Shown here in pieces: positions 1-11,422 of a stretch of 64,000 nt of DNA. The position numbers and the translations under genes are program-made. The notes under the pieces are model-generated. The model searched no databases, was not told the origin of the DNA, and worked only from the letters and a program-made list of their open reading frames with translations. Origin of the DNA: Stemphylium vesicarium (Eukaryota; Ascomycota; Dothideomycetes; Pleosporales; Pleosporaceae); assembly GCA_004380135.1 (NCBI GenBank), contig QXCR01000040.1:62001-126000 (forward strand), written 5' to 3'. The number at the start of each line of letters is the position of its first letter. Position 1 is the first letter of the stretch.

Positions 1-1056
1 GAGGTAGTCGTTCGAACCGGTTGGGGGCAAGCGGTAGGTAGAGAGCGTGTGATGTAGAGTGAGGGTTAATTTATGGAGGGAAGGGGGGAAGAGTGAGAGG
101 AAAGGCGGGAAGGGTGAGACTTTGTGCTTTAACGGCGTGCGTCCGCTGAGGCGCTGCATGATCGAATGCTCTCGCCGAAAGCAAGGATTACCTAGGCCGA
201 CCTTTCGGAAAGAGCCTAATTCACCGCTTCCGACCCTGCAGGAGACCTCGTGGAACCTTCACCTTGTTCCTCAGCGCTGCAGCTATACAACGTCACTGCC
301 TTCCTTATTCCTCGGTTGAGTTGCTTTGTCCGCTCCACCATGCTTCCACTCGATGACAATGGCGAGCCTGCCATTGTGCACTTCCGATCTCGGAACGAAT
401 AGGAATGGTACGGAACGAAAGGGTCTTTTTAGCCCGCGTGATGGCCACGATTGACGGCTTATCTATCATCCATGGATCGCAAACGCCGGCCTAGTGTACC
501 AACTGAGGCACGTTGCCTTGGGCCTTGGAGCCTCACCAACATCCTCCCCTCAAACTGCCTGTCAGGCTACCACGTGGTACTTGCTGCATACTGCCACATC
601 ACTGCATCTATTTAGAGTGCCCGAAACAAACAAAAGCTCACATGATGCTCTATTACTGTACCTGGAGATGTCTGCATTTTCTTTTGTGTTGCAACTACGC
701 CTTCTGACTAAAGTCCCGAGTCTTGTCGCCACCACACCCATCGTTCAGCTGCCCAACAAGGGGCTGCGCTACCGGCTCGTGTACCTGAATGACCTGGTCG
801 GCCGGCAACTTCACCAAGGTACATCAAGGTACTTTCACAATGGACGTTATTTGAAAAAACAATTCTTTTCTTTTCAAGTGCTCGTGCATGTACTGTCAAA
901 CATGATCGTGTCTAACATGACCCAGGGATGACTTCCCTATGCTGTGTAGTAGAACCCCGCTGAATGACGATATCCACCCATTACACCTGCGCTGGCGTTA
1001 CATCGTGTACTGAATGAACAACAGGAAAGAGAAACAAAGGAAACTAAACGTGTAAA
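1..1056. other. Intergenic, no gene recognised
   Basis: Only short open frames with no coding bias or familiar motif. The last ~100 bases are probably the 3' untranslated region of the leftward CorA gene that stops at 1057. Confidence 0.5.
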
Positions 1057-3021
1057 TCAAATGTATCGCATCTTCTTCGCGACACCCAAGCAGACAGAAA
1101 CGAAGAGGCAGATGACCCCGATGATGCCAAAAAACCAAGCCAAGCTACCGTCCTGCCCTGGTACCTTGACGTTCATACCAAAGAGACCGCAGATCAAGTT
1201 GAGAGGAACAAGAATGGTCGCGATGACCGTAACCTTTTGAAGCGTGGCGTTGCTATCGTTTCCTTGGATGACTTGGTCGACCGAGATCTGTGCGAGGTAG
1301 TTGGAATGCGCGCGGCTCAGCATCTTCTCGAAATGGGCCAAGTTGGACATCATCGTGACAACGTGATCCTGGATATCACTGAGGTACATGCCCACGTCGC
1401 CACGGGGAGCCACGCTGTAGGACTCATTGCAACGCTTGGCAAAGCCCTTGATGACGTCTGCCTTGCCTCCCAAGAGACGCAGAAGCTGCATGACGCGCTT
1501 GCGACAATCGCCAATGGAGCGAAGGATTGCGCGAGAGTCCTCGATACGGGCAGTGAAAACCTGGTCTTCAATCGCGTCTGCCTCGTCCTCGATACCCCGA
1601 ATGACAGGAGCAAAGCTGTCAACAATGTCGTCGATGAGAGCATAGCAGATCCAGTCGGCGTTGAGGTTAATGTAGTCGCGGAGGCGGCTAATACGCTTGC
1701 GGACGTTCAGCGTGTGTGGGCTCTCGCAGAAAGTAAAGGTCAAGATGCCCTCCTTGAATACCACGGCGTAGAAGTTGACTGGCTCCAAGTACTCGTCCGA
1801 CTCCTTGTCGGCTTGGAAGAAGGAGCGGAATGAAACAAAGTAGTATTGGTGGAACAACTCCACTTTCTCGCGCGGTTCTTGGATGCAAATATCTTCGCGG
1901 GTAAGGGGATGCACTCCAAAGGCCTTGGAAATGGCAAAGACCTCCTCTTCAGTTGGGTTGACCATGTCCAGCCACCAAACGCCGCCGTCTGATGGTGTGT
2001 CGAACAGGTCGCGGAAACGCTCGCTGGGCATCAGGAGACCTCCGAGTTCAGCCGCGTGAATCGTGTCGTCCAGCTCAGAGGAAAAGAAGGTCCAACGGTT
2101 GAGCATGGCTTCGGGAGCTTGCTTCTCGGCAAAGACGTGCGACAGGCCTTCCTCGGCGAGCTTCTCTTGGATTGTAGGGTCGACATCCTTCAAAGTCGCC
2201 GTATCGGCCTGGTTCTTAGGTGTGACAGATTGACTAGACTTGGGGCGAAGGTCCGCGAATACCTTGGGCTTTGTAGAAAGGTTGGAGGCTACGCTCGGCT
2301 TGTGACGCAACGGTTGGCCAATGGGCGTCTTCTCGTGAGCCTCTGCGACGAACTCCTCCAACGCTTCATAGTCGAATCTGGTCGTCTTGCCTGTGTCGTC
2401 GGAGACTGGGAAGCAGACATCCTCTTCGGCAGAACTATGCGTGGACGCAATGTCTGTGTTGTGCGATTCCTCGGGTCGCTCATCGCTGATTGTTGGGCGG
2501 CGTGCAGTGCCACGGGAGAGCGTCCTGTGGAGTGCCAGGTCGGCTTCCGAATCGGCATGGCTCTGGAGAGTATTTGCTCGGTCACGGCGACGAGGTCCGG
2601 CAAATGCGTCGACAGAATTGGGAGGAGACACAGAGCGCGAGCTGGTGGAAGAGCCCCTGCTCCTAGTTAGGCGCTCGATAGCGGGGTCGCGCGGGCGCCG
2701 GAATGTCTCTCGTCGGGCCTGAGGGCTATGGGCAAGCGAACCGCGGCGCACATAAATGTCGGGGCCTAGGTGCTGATCGTCGTCTACCACAGCGCTTTCA
2801 AAGTCGCGCCGAGTGATGTCTGCCTCGAGGGCTTCGTTGACTTGAAGAAGTATGTTGGGGCGCTCTTGGCCGTGGGCGCTGGCGAAAGTCGGGCGTCGCG
2901 ACCTGGGGGGCGAGTTGGCATCGGCCCGTGGAAGAGATACGGGCTGGTGGCGGTGATCGTCGAGGTCAGACACCGGGGTGCTGAATCTCGTTTGGGTCTC
3001 GGATCTCGGAGTGTCAGTCAT
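1057..3021 (-). CDS. CorA-family magnesium transporter (Alr1/Mnr2 type)
   Basis: Single-exon frame of 654 codons from an ATG at 3021. The first ~300 residues are polar, Ser/Arg-rich and probably a cytosolic regulatory tail. A CorA domain follows, ending in two adjacent membrane helices. The family signature GMN lies at the end of the first helix (LICGLFGMNVKVPG) and the second helix ends just before a basic tail (KKMRYI). In yeast, relatives Alr1 and Mnr2 carry Mg2+ across the plasma membrane or vacuole; which membrane applies here cannot be read from sequence. At 654 residues it is shorter than yeast Alr1. It is divergent from the SPC1 gene, with ~1.2 kb of shared upstream region. Confidence 0.92.
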   Translation of the reverse strand: MTDTPRSETQTRFSTPVSDLDDHRHQPVSLPRADANSPPRSRRPTFASAHGQERPNILLQVNEALEADITRRDFESAVVDDDQHLGPDIYVRRGSLAHSPQARRETFRRPRDPAIERLTRSRGSSTSSRSVSPPNSVDAFAGPRRRDRANTLQSHADSEADLALHRTLSRGTARRPTISDERPEESHNTDIASTHSSAEEDVCFPVSDDTGKTTRFDYEALEEFVAEAHEKTPIGQPLRHKPSVASNLSTKPKVFADLRPKSSQSVTPKNQADTATLKDVDPTIQEKLAEEGLSHVFAEKQAPEAMLNRWTFFSSELDDTIHAAELGGLLMPSERFRDLFDTPSDGGVWWLDMVNPTEEEVFAISKAFGVHPLTREDICIQEPREKVELFHQYYFVSFRSFFQADKESDEYLEPVNFYAVVFKEGILTFTFCESPHTLNVRKRISRLRDYINLNADWICYALIDDIVDSFAPVIRGIEDEADAIEDQVFTARIEDSRAILRSIGDCRKRVMQLLRLLGGKADVIKGFAKRCNESYSVAPRGDVGMYLSDIQDHVVTMMSNLAHFEKMLSRAHSNYLAQISVDQVIQGNDSNATLQKVTVIATILVPLNLICGLFGMNVKVPGQDGSLAWFFGIIGVICLFVSVCLGVAKKMRYI

Positions 3022-4193
3022 ATTGGCGACTCAGGCGGCGATGAGTGGGGCTCCGGATCTGATGCGGTTTGCTTTGATTAAGCCAGGGTTTTTGTTTCTT
3101 CAACGACTCCTTGCAGCACAAGAAGCACGGAAGCGGGTAGGTCGCTTGTGAGCGCCCACCTCTAAGGCGCGCTCAACTTGACGATGGCTTCGCGTAGGGT
3201 CGTCCCCTACACTAAGCCGATGGAAGACAGTGTCCGGTAGCCAGACTTTCACACCCTCTCCGGGAATAGGAAGATTTGTAAAGACGGGAAAGCAGTAGCG
3301 AATGTAATCTGTTCGGTAAAGACCAGTTATGGGGGCTTGTGGTCGCCTCCGAATACCCAGGCCTTTGTGCCGAGTAAGGGGCGGATGAAGGAGAGCCGGT
3401 CGAGGTAGAGTCCCGCCAACTTGGTGGTTTGTGTGTATATGGACGCCGTAGCGTCAGAAGGTGTTGTGAAAGTGGATGGTGTAAAAAACAAAGACCCCTT
3501 GAGCGATCAGTCGCAGTTGTGGATGTCGGTCCACGGAGGAGTCAGTTGGGAAGCTTGTAGGTGCGCTGTCGCAGCTTCCAGATTCGAGCGGGACTGGTGA
3601 AAATCCGAGGTTGAAGGGTTGTGGGCGATACAAGTGGTGCAAGACCAGGTGGGCGATGAAAATATTGGTTCACGGGTGGTGCGGGTCTTATGTACTGTGG
3701 CTGGAATGCTCAGGCCAAGCTTTTCCTTTTGACGGGGCCGCGACTCGCCCCAGCTGATTGGGCTGATGTGAACACTACCCGCCAACTACAGGGAAAGCAT
3801 GTGACGCGTGTAGAAGAAGGAGGGCATGGGGGTCCGAGTGAAACGGTCTTGTTGCCGCGGAGTCATCGGCCGCTTTCCAGCTTCTTCCCTGGGCAAGTAT
3901 CAAGAAAGTTGTTGAACATCGTCAATGTCGGGCGCAAATAGAAGGTTGCAGGGATGCTGCGGCCGCGGGCGCCCCTGTCTGTCCGAAGTCGTTCCGATGG
4001 GGCATAGGGATCGCGAACATGCCACCTCTTTCAAACACGGCTAGCCTTTCCGCGACTCGCAACCAGACCAGCGACCACGATCGCCCAAGTAGCGCGCAGT
4101 CAATCCATATCCATATCCCAGAGACGCTGCTAGACCCAACCAACAACACACATTGAACCCGGCGAGACCCCAGCGCCCGCGCATTCACTCAAC
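3022..4193. other. Shared upstream region of divergent genes
   Basis: Lies between the start of the CorA gene (leftward) and the SPC1 gene (rightward). No convincing frame, RNA gene or repeat seen; it presumably holds both promoters and 5' untranslated regions. Confidence 0.45.
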
Positions 4194-4613
4194 ATGGCAG
4201 ATCAACTACTGGAGCAAGTGCGCGACGCAGTAGAGGGCCAGATTGTACGATACACGTCAAATACTAGTTTACAATAGATAGACATGCTGACGATTTTAGG
4301 ACTTTGAGGGTCAGAGACTCGCCGAGATGCTGAGCACAGTACTACTTGGTGCTGCTGGTGTATGTCTGATTCGCTCATTCCGAAATGTCCGTGAGACTGA
4401 CTGCTACTGCTACAGATTCTTGCTTTCATCGTCGGCTTCATGGCACAAGACATTCGGCTCGCCCTCTACATTGGCCTCGCTGGCACCGCTCTGACCTTCC
4501 TCGTCGTCGTACCACCGTGGCCTTTCTACAACAAGAACATGGAAGACTGGCTGCCGGCGCATAACTCTACCTCGCAATACAACGTCGACGTGGATGGGGA
4601 GAAGGTAGGATAG
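4194..4613 (+). CDS. spc1: Signal peptidase complex subunit 1 (SPC12 family)
   Basis: Three exons, 4194-4244, 4300-4359 and 4416-4613, give 102 residues. Both introns are 55-56 bases with GT..AG borders and join in frame. The protein begins MADQLLEQVRDAVEGQIDFE, followed by two hydrophobic helices and the family motif VVPPWPFYNK. SPC1/SPC12 is a small non-catalytic ER membrane subunit of signal peptidase that helps choose cleavage substrates. The length matches the family. It is convergent with RBX1, with 199 bases between the two stop codons. Confidence 0.9.
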
Positions 4614-4812
4614 TTGCATGCACGGCGTATGGAGAAAGGACACATGTATCATAATGGGAATCTGATTCGACGGTGGTGACCGCCCATGCTGCTACCTCGT
4701 GCTCTCGTAGCCCTTTTGTAAAGGCCGTACTAACGCCAGACGTCCGAATGAAACCATAGCCCGAAAACGTCCATGTTGAACCAACCCATTTTCCCGTAGC
4801 TGCCACCAACGT

Positions 4813-5268
4813 CTATCGACCGTACTTTTGGAATTCCCAGTCTCTGTTGTCTAGTGGACAGACTTGTCGGGTCTTGAGCCATCGTGAAATACAGTGGAAG
4901 TGGAAGGCGTGCTATCGTGAATTAGTATGCGGACTGAGCATGTGCTGAGAGAACCTACGTTGCAAATGCCCCAGGCGACGGTGCACTCCTCGCTCGTTGC
5001 AGAGGCTTGGTTGGCCTGGCACTCGATGCAGAGGTCCATGATGTGGTTACGGCAAATGGCGCAGTTGTCAACGACAATGTCCCATGCCCAAAGAGCCACG
5101 GCGTTCCACTGATAGACGTCAGTATCCATACCTCTATCCTCGTCTTCACCGTCGTGTGCTGCCTACCTTCTTGACCTCAAAGCGCTTCTTGTCTCCTTCT
5201 CCGCTGGCGCCGGCCTTGCCCGTCTTTGTCTTCGCCGGGGGCGCATCTGCCATGTCGACGTCGGCCAT
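4813..5268 (-). CDS. rbx1: RING-box protein RBX1/Hrt1, cullin-RING ligase subunit
   Basis: Three exons on the minus strand: 5268-5167, 5108-4959 and 4911-4813, giving 116 residues. A short Ala/Lys-rich N-terminus is followed by the strand that inserts into cullins (WNAVALWAWDIVVDNCAICR) and a RING-H2 domain. Its metal ligands run from CAIC and CIEC to the last exon, HAFHFHCISRWL and CPLDN. The tail DWEFQKYG is diagnostic of RBX1. The protein recruits the E2 enzyme to SCF-type ubiquitin ligases in nucleus and cytosol. The middle exon alone could be missed or mis-joined by frame-based callers because the last exon codes only 32 residues. Confidence 0.95.
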
Positions 5269-6030
5269 GGTTACGGAATGAGCTGGTGGAAAGTGGTGGG
5301 GGCGGGGACTTGGTTGGTGATGGAAGCTTGTGGAGAGGGCGAAACGCGCTAATAGGCCGAGTGCAAGACGTGGGTATGCAGTCACAGGTGAGTGCTCCCA
5401 AGTAGTTTGGAAGCTGAAGGCGCAACGTGCAGGCGTAAGGCTCCAGCAGCCGGCGAGGAAATGCCAAGACCGGGGCTCATTCACGTCACTTTGCGACAAC
5501 CGTACAGGTTCAGGGTAATGCGAAGCAACTCGTCACGAACCCTGGATCGTTTCAGACGAATAAAGACGGCATTTCACGCACGTCTCAGAATTCAAGTGAG
5601 GCCCATTTTCGATTTCGATTTCCACTTCCAAGCCCAACCGCCTTTCAGCCTTACACGCCATCGCCGCCATCGCTGCCGCCGCCGCCTCCGCCCCGTAATC
5701 GTCAGTGCGCCTTGCCGAGATCAGCCTTGTTTGTCCACAGCCACCTCCGCGCTGGCACCGTCTTATGCGACCGGCTCTCTTCACTACACCCTCACTCTTC
5801 GCCCTATATCACCCGACGGCGCGTGCCTATCTCTACCCCGCGAATCTGGATATGAACACTTTACTTTTCAACTTTTGCACACTTCCACCTTATCAGACAC
5901 CCACCAACACACAGACCGCGTCATCGCATCCCAGCCAGCTCACTTCCACATCTCGATCCAAGAGCGTCCGCCTCAGGCCCTCTAGATAACCCCAATCGCA
6001 ATAACAATTCCCACACACACTACGCCTTAC
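5269..6030. other. Divergent promoter region with pyrimidine-rich leader
   Basis: Between RBX1 (leftward) and the PNRC-motif gene (rightward). About 5620-6030 is C/T-rich with many CCAACAC-like stretches, as expected for a long 5' untranslated region of the rightward gene. No gene seen. Confidence 0.45.
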
Positions 6031-7665
6031 ATGTCGACCGCACACACGACCGCGTCTCCACGAGCCCCCCGCGGTAAGCCGCAGAGCCCAGCTCAGCCGC
6101 AGCAGAACAACTCAGGCAGGCAGTCGCAACGGAAACCTCGCAATAACCGTGCGCCCAATGCACACAATCAGCGCAATGGCCCCGTCGGCTCGCCGAGCAA
6201 AGGGCCAGCCGACCCCGCCTTTGCGGACAGTGCGACCTTCTCTGGCGACGATGCCCACCTCTCTTCGGGACCACGCAACATGAAGAGGCATACCCAACAC
6301 CAGGCTTCCGATCGCGTCTTTTCTCCCGCCGAATCAGAGCCCGTTCCAATCAATCCGTCTGCAACTCCGGCCAAGATCCAGGCCGCCTATGCTGGTCCTA
6401 CTTTCCATGCTTCTCCAGCGCCTTCTGCTTTGCCCATACCCAAGTTTCTTTCTCGTTCTGTGCCGGCCAAGACACGTGCTGGTCCACCAACTCCTCCGCC
6501 CGAGGACAGTTCCGATTCCGGCTCTCTGAGCCCTTCTGCATCTCCTTCCCGTGCCCCAGTGGCCATTCCTCCGCGTAATGAACAGTCTCCGCTAGACCTT
6601 CTTTTCAAGGCCGACGCTGCGGAAAGGGCCAACAACAACAATTTTGCCGGCCCTCCTTCACATAATCCTTTCATTTCTGCGAACAAACAGAGGCCCCAGC
6701 ATTTCAAGCACGATTCTTACCATTCCCTGAATGGCGTTTTTCCTATTGAGCTTGACGGCGAGAGCAAGCATGCGCACATGTCCCCTCCACCAGCAGCATC
6801 GCCAGCGTCGCAACGCTCCGTTACGGATCCCAATGGCGTTCCCCAACTAAAGGATACTCACCAACAGGGCAACGGGAATGATGTGATGCAGGACCTATTC
6901 AATCGCCTGTCCATGTCACAGAAGAAACCCACTGCTGCAACGCCTCCTGGGCCAGGCCCTCAAGGTCCGTCCGCATCCCAAACCCGTCAGTCGCCTTCGC
7001 CTTTCCATGATGGCCGACCCCTCGTCCGAAGCACGTCCGGACCTACTACCCCCCAAGCTCAGCCCACGGCCCCGGAAAACCCTGATTTCTACTATGGCAA
7101 CCGGAACCTCTCTCCATTGTTCAAGGCAGCCCAGGGCGACTCCAAGCGTAATTCTGGCCTTCGCACCGAGATTACCGCCGATTCCCCAATGGTGGAGCAA
7201 AATGCGTTTCAAGGATTCGCTTCTGTTCCTCAGCCTCACGTGATGGACCCCAACGCCTTTTCCCGGGATCGATCAGGAAGCGGCAATGGCGGAACTCCCA
7301 ACGCGTACCGCCAGTCTATGCCAGCTTATCAACAGAGTCCAGGTAACCAGAGGCGCACGCCTGGTCGGCAGCAGCATCAGCCCCGTCCTGATGCCTACCA
7401 GCCAAGAGGCCAGAGGAATGGGCCAGGACCAGGCAAGCCCGCCATGAATGGCCCTCCAGCGTCTGCACCAAGGCCTTCCACCACTATGATGTCTTTTGTT
7501 CCTTCTTCGGTAGCCGCCAAACAACGGAAGACCTCTACACCTGCTGCAACTGCGACTGCTCCAGCAATGAAGACCTCTACCCCTTCCGATACATTAGCTT
7601 TGGAGCAGGATCTCAAGCGCTTGCTCAATCTCAACTCGACTGGAGATACGTCCGGCGTTAGGTAG
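6031..7665 (+). CDS. PNRC/Edc1-type mRNA decapping activator (proline-rich)
   Basis: Intronless frame of 544 residues, almost entirely disordered and rich in Pro, Ser, Gln and Asn. Residues ~120-140 read YAGPTFHASPAPSALPIPKF. This matches the PNRC/Edc1 motif (YAG, then proline-spaced SxLPxPxF) that binds the EVH1 domain of Dcp1 and stimulates Dcp2. An Arg-rich patch lies near residues 30-50. The C-terminus carries an amphipathic LEQDLKRLLNLN segment similar in style to the leucine-rich helices that bind Edc3; that second point is inference. It probably acts in cytoplasmic mRNA decapping and P-bodies. Similarity rests on a short motif, so orthology to yeast Edc1/Edc2 is not certain. Confidence 0.75.
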   Translation: MSTAHTTASPRAPRGKPQSPAQPQQNNSGRQSQRKPRNNRAPNAHNQRNGPVGSPSKGPADPAFADSATFSGDDAHLSSGPRNMKRHTQHQASDRVFSPAESEPVPINPSATPAKIQAAYAGPTFHASPAPSALPIPKFLSRSVPAKTRAGPPTPPPEDSSDSGSLSPSASPSRAPVAIPPRNEQSPLDLLFKADAAERANNNNFAGPPSHNPFISANKQRPQHFKHDSYHSLNGVFPIELDGESKHAHMSPPPAASPASQRSVTDPNGVPQLKDTHQQGNGNDVMQDLFNRLSMSQKKPTAATPPGPGPQGPSASQTRQSPSPFHDGRPLVRSTSGPTTPQAQPTAPENPDFYYGNRNLSPLFKAAQGDSKRNSGLRTEITADSPMVEQNAFQGFASVPQPHVMDPNAFSRDRSGSGNGGTPNAYRQSMPAYQQSPGNQRRTPGRQQHQPRPDAYQPRGQRNGPGPGKPAMNGPPASAPRPSTTMMSFVPSSVAAKQRKTSTPAATATAPAMKTSTPSDTLALEQDLKRLLNLNSTGDTSGVR

Positions 7666-8762
7666 TCTGCTTTCTCAGCGGACCTGTTCATATCTGCTCA
7701 CTTTGCGTTTGAAACTTCTGTCCATCTTCACATACTTTCCTTTGTTCATATGGGTTTTCTAGCGTTTCCATGTAGTCATGCTCCATGGCTTTACTCTCAT
7801 TTATATGGTGTCTTGGGCGTTTGGCTTCCGGTCGTTCATTTTTGGTGTACGTAGTGTGTATTGGCGAGTATGTCGTTTCAGGTTCTCTACCCGGCACAAG
7901 GATTTTCTTTTGTCATGGTTCATGGATGGGTGCATGGACATGGGATTCTAAGAGCTGGATGATTGGCGTTTTACAACATCATGTTTGATGCTTTGATGCA
8001 TAGGCATCTTTGGGGTTGTCTCGACTGGCTATGCGAAGTGAGCTTCCTCCGACAACAGTCTGCCGTCCACATTCTGGATCCGGGCACGACTCAACTCGAC
8101 TCTTTCATCACTACAACACCACAAATTTCAAGTAAAAAACCAAGAAAAATATTAGGGCATGATGCTCGGCTCTGACGCCTCCATCTCGGGGGCACAGAGT
8201 GTTCATGTCCAACATTGGCTTTTGTTCGGTCCGACTACGTGACCGTGGGACCATTTCCAATGATACTTTGATTCTGGTGAATGTCAGCACTCGATAGCTG
8301 CTACAATTGCAACAGAAGCCGGTGCGGCCAATCAAGGGCGTACTGTCGCTCCCTGTGCACATGAGTAAAACTTCCGATTCTTGTGTGTTTGAATCTGCTT
8401 TCACACCCAAAGCAGTGTTGAGCGGAAGAGCAGGTTTTTGCTCCTCGCCCAGTTCTAAGTTGATCATCTCGAGGTTCTCCAGACGTAATCCCACCGTTCA
8501 CTAGACGTCATTACTGACGCTGGATGTAAGTGCTTGCTTGGCAATCACCGCTATACACCTCACCGTGAAACCCTTCGACCCAGCGCACAGGGACTTGCCG
8601 TTGGCCACTGCATTCTTTTCACCTAAAGGTCTCTCGCTCCACGACCCTAAAAATATTCATTGTGCGCTCGGAACTAACGCAACCTTTGTGGCGTTCAACT
8701 GCCTTTTCAGTTGGGCCGCCTACTTGACCCACCCCATCCGTTACTTTTCGCATTCGTTCAAG
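7666..8762. other. Intergenic, nothing recognised
   Basis: T-rich 3' region of the preceding gene followed by the upstream region of the next. No frame shows coding bias; no repeat or RNA gene seen. Confidence 0.45.
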
Positions 8763-10164
8763 ATGAAGAGTCTCAGAGGCAAAGGTAAATAGCTTGTTTA
8801 CATCTGATGCGTTTGTTGTCGACTGCTCGTTCATCTGCTCAGTTCACCACGAGCGGCCTGTCCTAACAATTATGCAGCTTCGCGCTTCTTCAGGGACAGC
8901 CCAACTCCAGACGAGAAGGCGGCAATTTACGACAACTCGGATGTCAACTTTGGCGCTGGTATCCAGGGCGCTGATATGAAAAAGAAACGTAAGACTTGGT
9001 TCTTCAGTTGTAGGAGAAGCAACACTAACAGTAACAGCGTCTCGGTTCTTTAGTCGCAAGAACGACAGGTTGGACAAGCCACTGCCTGAACCGCCAATCA
9101 GCTCGTCTTCATCGTCGACAATACTCGCCCCGGTCGCGGACCGAGTCACTACTCACGACCAAAGCGATAACTTCGATGATTTGCCAGACTACGAGGAGGA
9201 TGAGGAGTCGCCACAGCTATCATCAGATTTCAGCAAGGCATTCGCTTTGTCGAACGACAAGCGCACTAGCAGCGGACTGAAGATGTCAAATATCAAGCCC
9301 CGCTCTAGTCTTGCGGCTTTGAAGGACAAGAGTGCACTTCCATCGATCACTCCCACACGTTTCGAGCTAACATCTCTCACAGCCTCGCGCCTCTTCGGTG
9401 GCAGCAAGAACACAAGTCCCACACACACTCCCCCGCCTCCACCAGTGCCCCAAATCCCCGTCGATCTGGTCGAATCCAAGCCGCGCCGCCCCGTCCTCGG
9501 TCCATTCCCCAAGCCACGCAGTTCACGCACCACTCTAACCAGATCTCAAGGGCGCAACATTTCCATCTCGCGCCCTCAACTCACAGCGCAGCTCTTCAAT
9601 CCGCCCATCCCAGAAAACACCAGCACTGTACCCTTTGAAAAGCGCGCCGGTCCTCCGCCGCCACGCCCAGCTCGCCCAGACAGCTTAGACGACGACACAC
9701 TAGCCTTCATGCGCGGAACCGGTACGCGGATGGTGCTCTCACCCAGCAATCGTGGCAGTGCAAGCACAGCAACGGCCTCCACCCCACGCAGCCAAGCCAG
9801 CTCCATCGAAGCGCGTCTGGGCTTCCCCTCCGGCCACGGTACCCCGCGCAGCAGCTCCCTCGAATCACCGCTCGCTGCGCGCTTCAACCCTGATCCCTCG
9901 CTCCGCCTTCCCGTCCGCGACAGCAGTGGTAGTCTGGTGTACAGTCGGTTCAGCGAGTACGTCGAGTATCAGCGCCGGGGTGTGCATGTCTCTGATGGTG
10001 TTGACCGTGAGGATCGTGAGGTGGGTCCTATTGAGCTGTATAGGGGTGAAAAGCAGGGTGATTGGGTGTTGGAGAAGAGGGTCAGTGGTGGGGTGGATGG
10101 AAAGGGGGGTGGGATGCTGTTTCGGGATCGGTGGGGTGGGTTTCACTTTGTTGCTGATATCTAG
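8763..10164 (+). CDS. Conserved-looking proline/serine-rich protein of unknown function
   Basis: Three exons, 8763-8784, 8878-8988 and ~9038-10164, give about 419 residues. The 22-base first exon (MKSLRGK) was chosen because it supplies an ATG with good context and splices in frame into RFFRDSPTPDEKAAIYDNSD. The motif SRFF occurs twice (SRFFRDSP and SRFFSRKN), once on each side of the second intron. The rest is low complexity with SH3-like PxxP stretches (PPPPRPARP) and a C-terminal folded-looking segment from about residue 340. I do not recognise a family. Cytosolic or nuclear location is likely because no signal peptide or membrane helix is present. Confidence 0.65.
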
Positions 10165-11422
10165 GGATGGATGGACTGGGCCAGGTGGAGGGAACGGAGT
10201 GGGATTGTGTCGGTTTTTCTGCATATGGAAATGGGGTTAATGTAATGGGGTGGAAGTATGGGGACGAGACATGCGATATGACGAGGATGTGGTCAGCGAG
10301 TCAGCCCAGATGAAGGGCACGTAGCAATGCCGCGCATCCGAATAGCTCTGTGGGAGGCTTTCGGTTTCCCGAAAAATTGAAGCTTCCTGGCCTGCCTTTT
10401 TACTTCTCTGTTAAATCCTGCTCGTGTAAAGCTTGATGCTTCCTTTTCGCTACGTCCCTGCACTATCATCTCTTTTTCCGCCCGTATTTTCTCCTCTCTT
10501 CCGATCCGATAATAGATAATGGTATCTAGTTATCCCATCTACGCAGATGATCTCAAAATATGGATTGGAATCTAAGAGGGATGTGAGCTAGTACTATGCA
10601 GTATGTTACAGTCTTATCTAACCTTGTTATTAGTACGATGACTGACTCGTTTTAGCTAAGGGCCCTAACTATTGTGCAACCTGCCGCTACGGTATTAAAC
10701 TTACTAATGGATGAAGATAGAGCCCTGCTTCATATATAAAAATAAGAGAAGAAAGTAGCCTTACTATAAGATCTTTCGTCTCTTTTTTCCTGATAGCGAT
10801 TAACACGCCATAAAGGTCGTAATGATCGAACGTACCTCTTTCTATCTCGTCAATAGCAAGACAGCCAGGTGCTTGCCCGCGGCACTATGTCTCCTAGGCG
10901 TAGGTAAACATGATTTAACAGAGAGAGGTCAAAAAGCGCGTTTGACAGTCACGCCAGACCCCTAATACCCTCTGATGTGTCTTTTTTTTGGGTAGAATGA
11001 GCCTTCCTTCCGAGTTCTGGAGAGTGATTAGTGTTGAGAAGCATAGAGGGATAGGGCTTGAAGGTGGGCTTACGTGAGGTCAAAGGGCACGGAGGGGAAT
11101 TCGGAGCAATCGGACCTCGTAGTTGTCACCACCAACACGTTACCCCAATGCGAGAGCAATAACTACAAAGAACCGCCGTATGCTAGGCAAGGGGGCAGAA
11201 GGAGCCTTTTCATTACACAAAACTAAGTTTGCAATAAAGATGGAGCTAGATTTTTTATTTAACCTCTCCGCCTTCTGAATCTCCATTGCGCGTCAAGGAC
11301 GCGTTTGCGTGTAGCGCGAAAGATGCGGAAATCGTATTTAGAGGCATTTTTATTTCTTGTTTTCTTACTTCAACTCACGATCTTTTAATTTTTTTTCCTT
11401 TTTTCTTTCTGGTTTCCAAAAG
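10165..11422. other. AT-richer intergenic stretch
   Basis: From about 10500 the base composition becomes AT-rich with many TA steps (for example 10510-10780), in contrast to the genes on either side. It may be an old RIP-mutated repeat fragment, but no terminal repeat or transposase residue is readable. 11340-11420 is a T-rich tract upstream of the next gene. Confidence 0.4.

Noticed and set aside
1..27. GTTCGAACCGG at the window start, similar to a tRNA T-loop on the minus strand
   Set aside because: The flanking bases do not pair into a T-stem and no A-box or acceptor stem can be built within the window.
1237..1833. 198-codon frame opposite the CorA gene
   Set aside because: It lies antisense within a clearly real gene; its openness follows from the codon bias of the other strand.
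2056..2670. 204-codon frame antisense to the CorA N-terminal region
   Set aside because: Shadow of the Ser/Arg-rich coding strand, with no motif.
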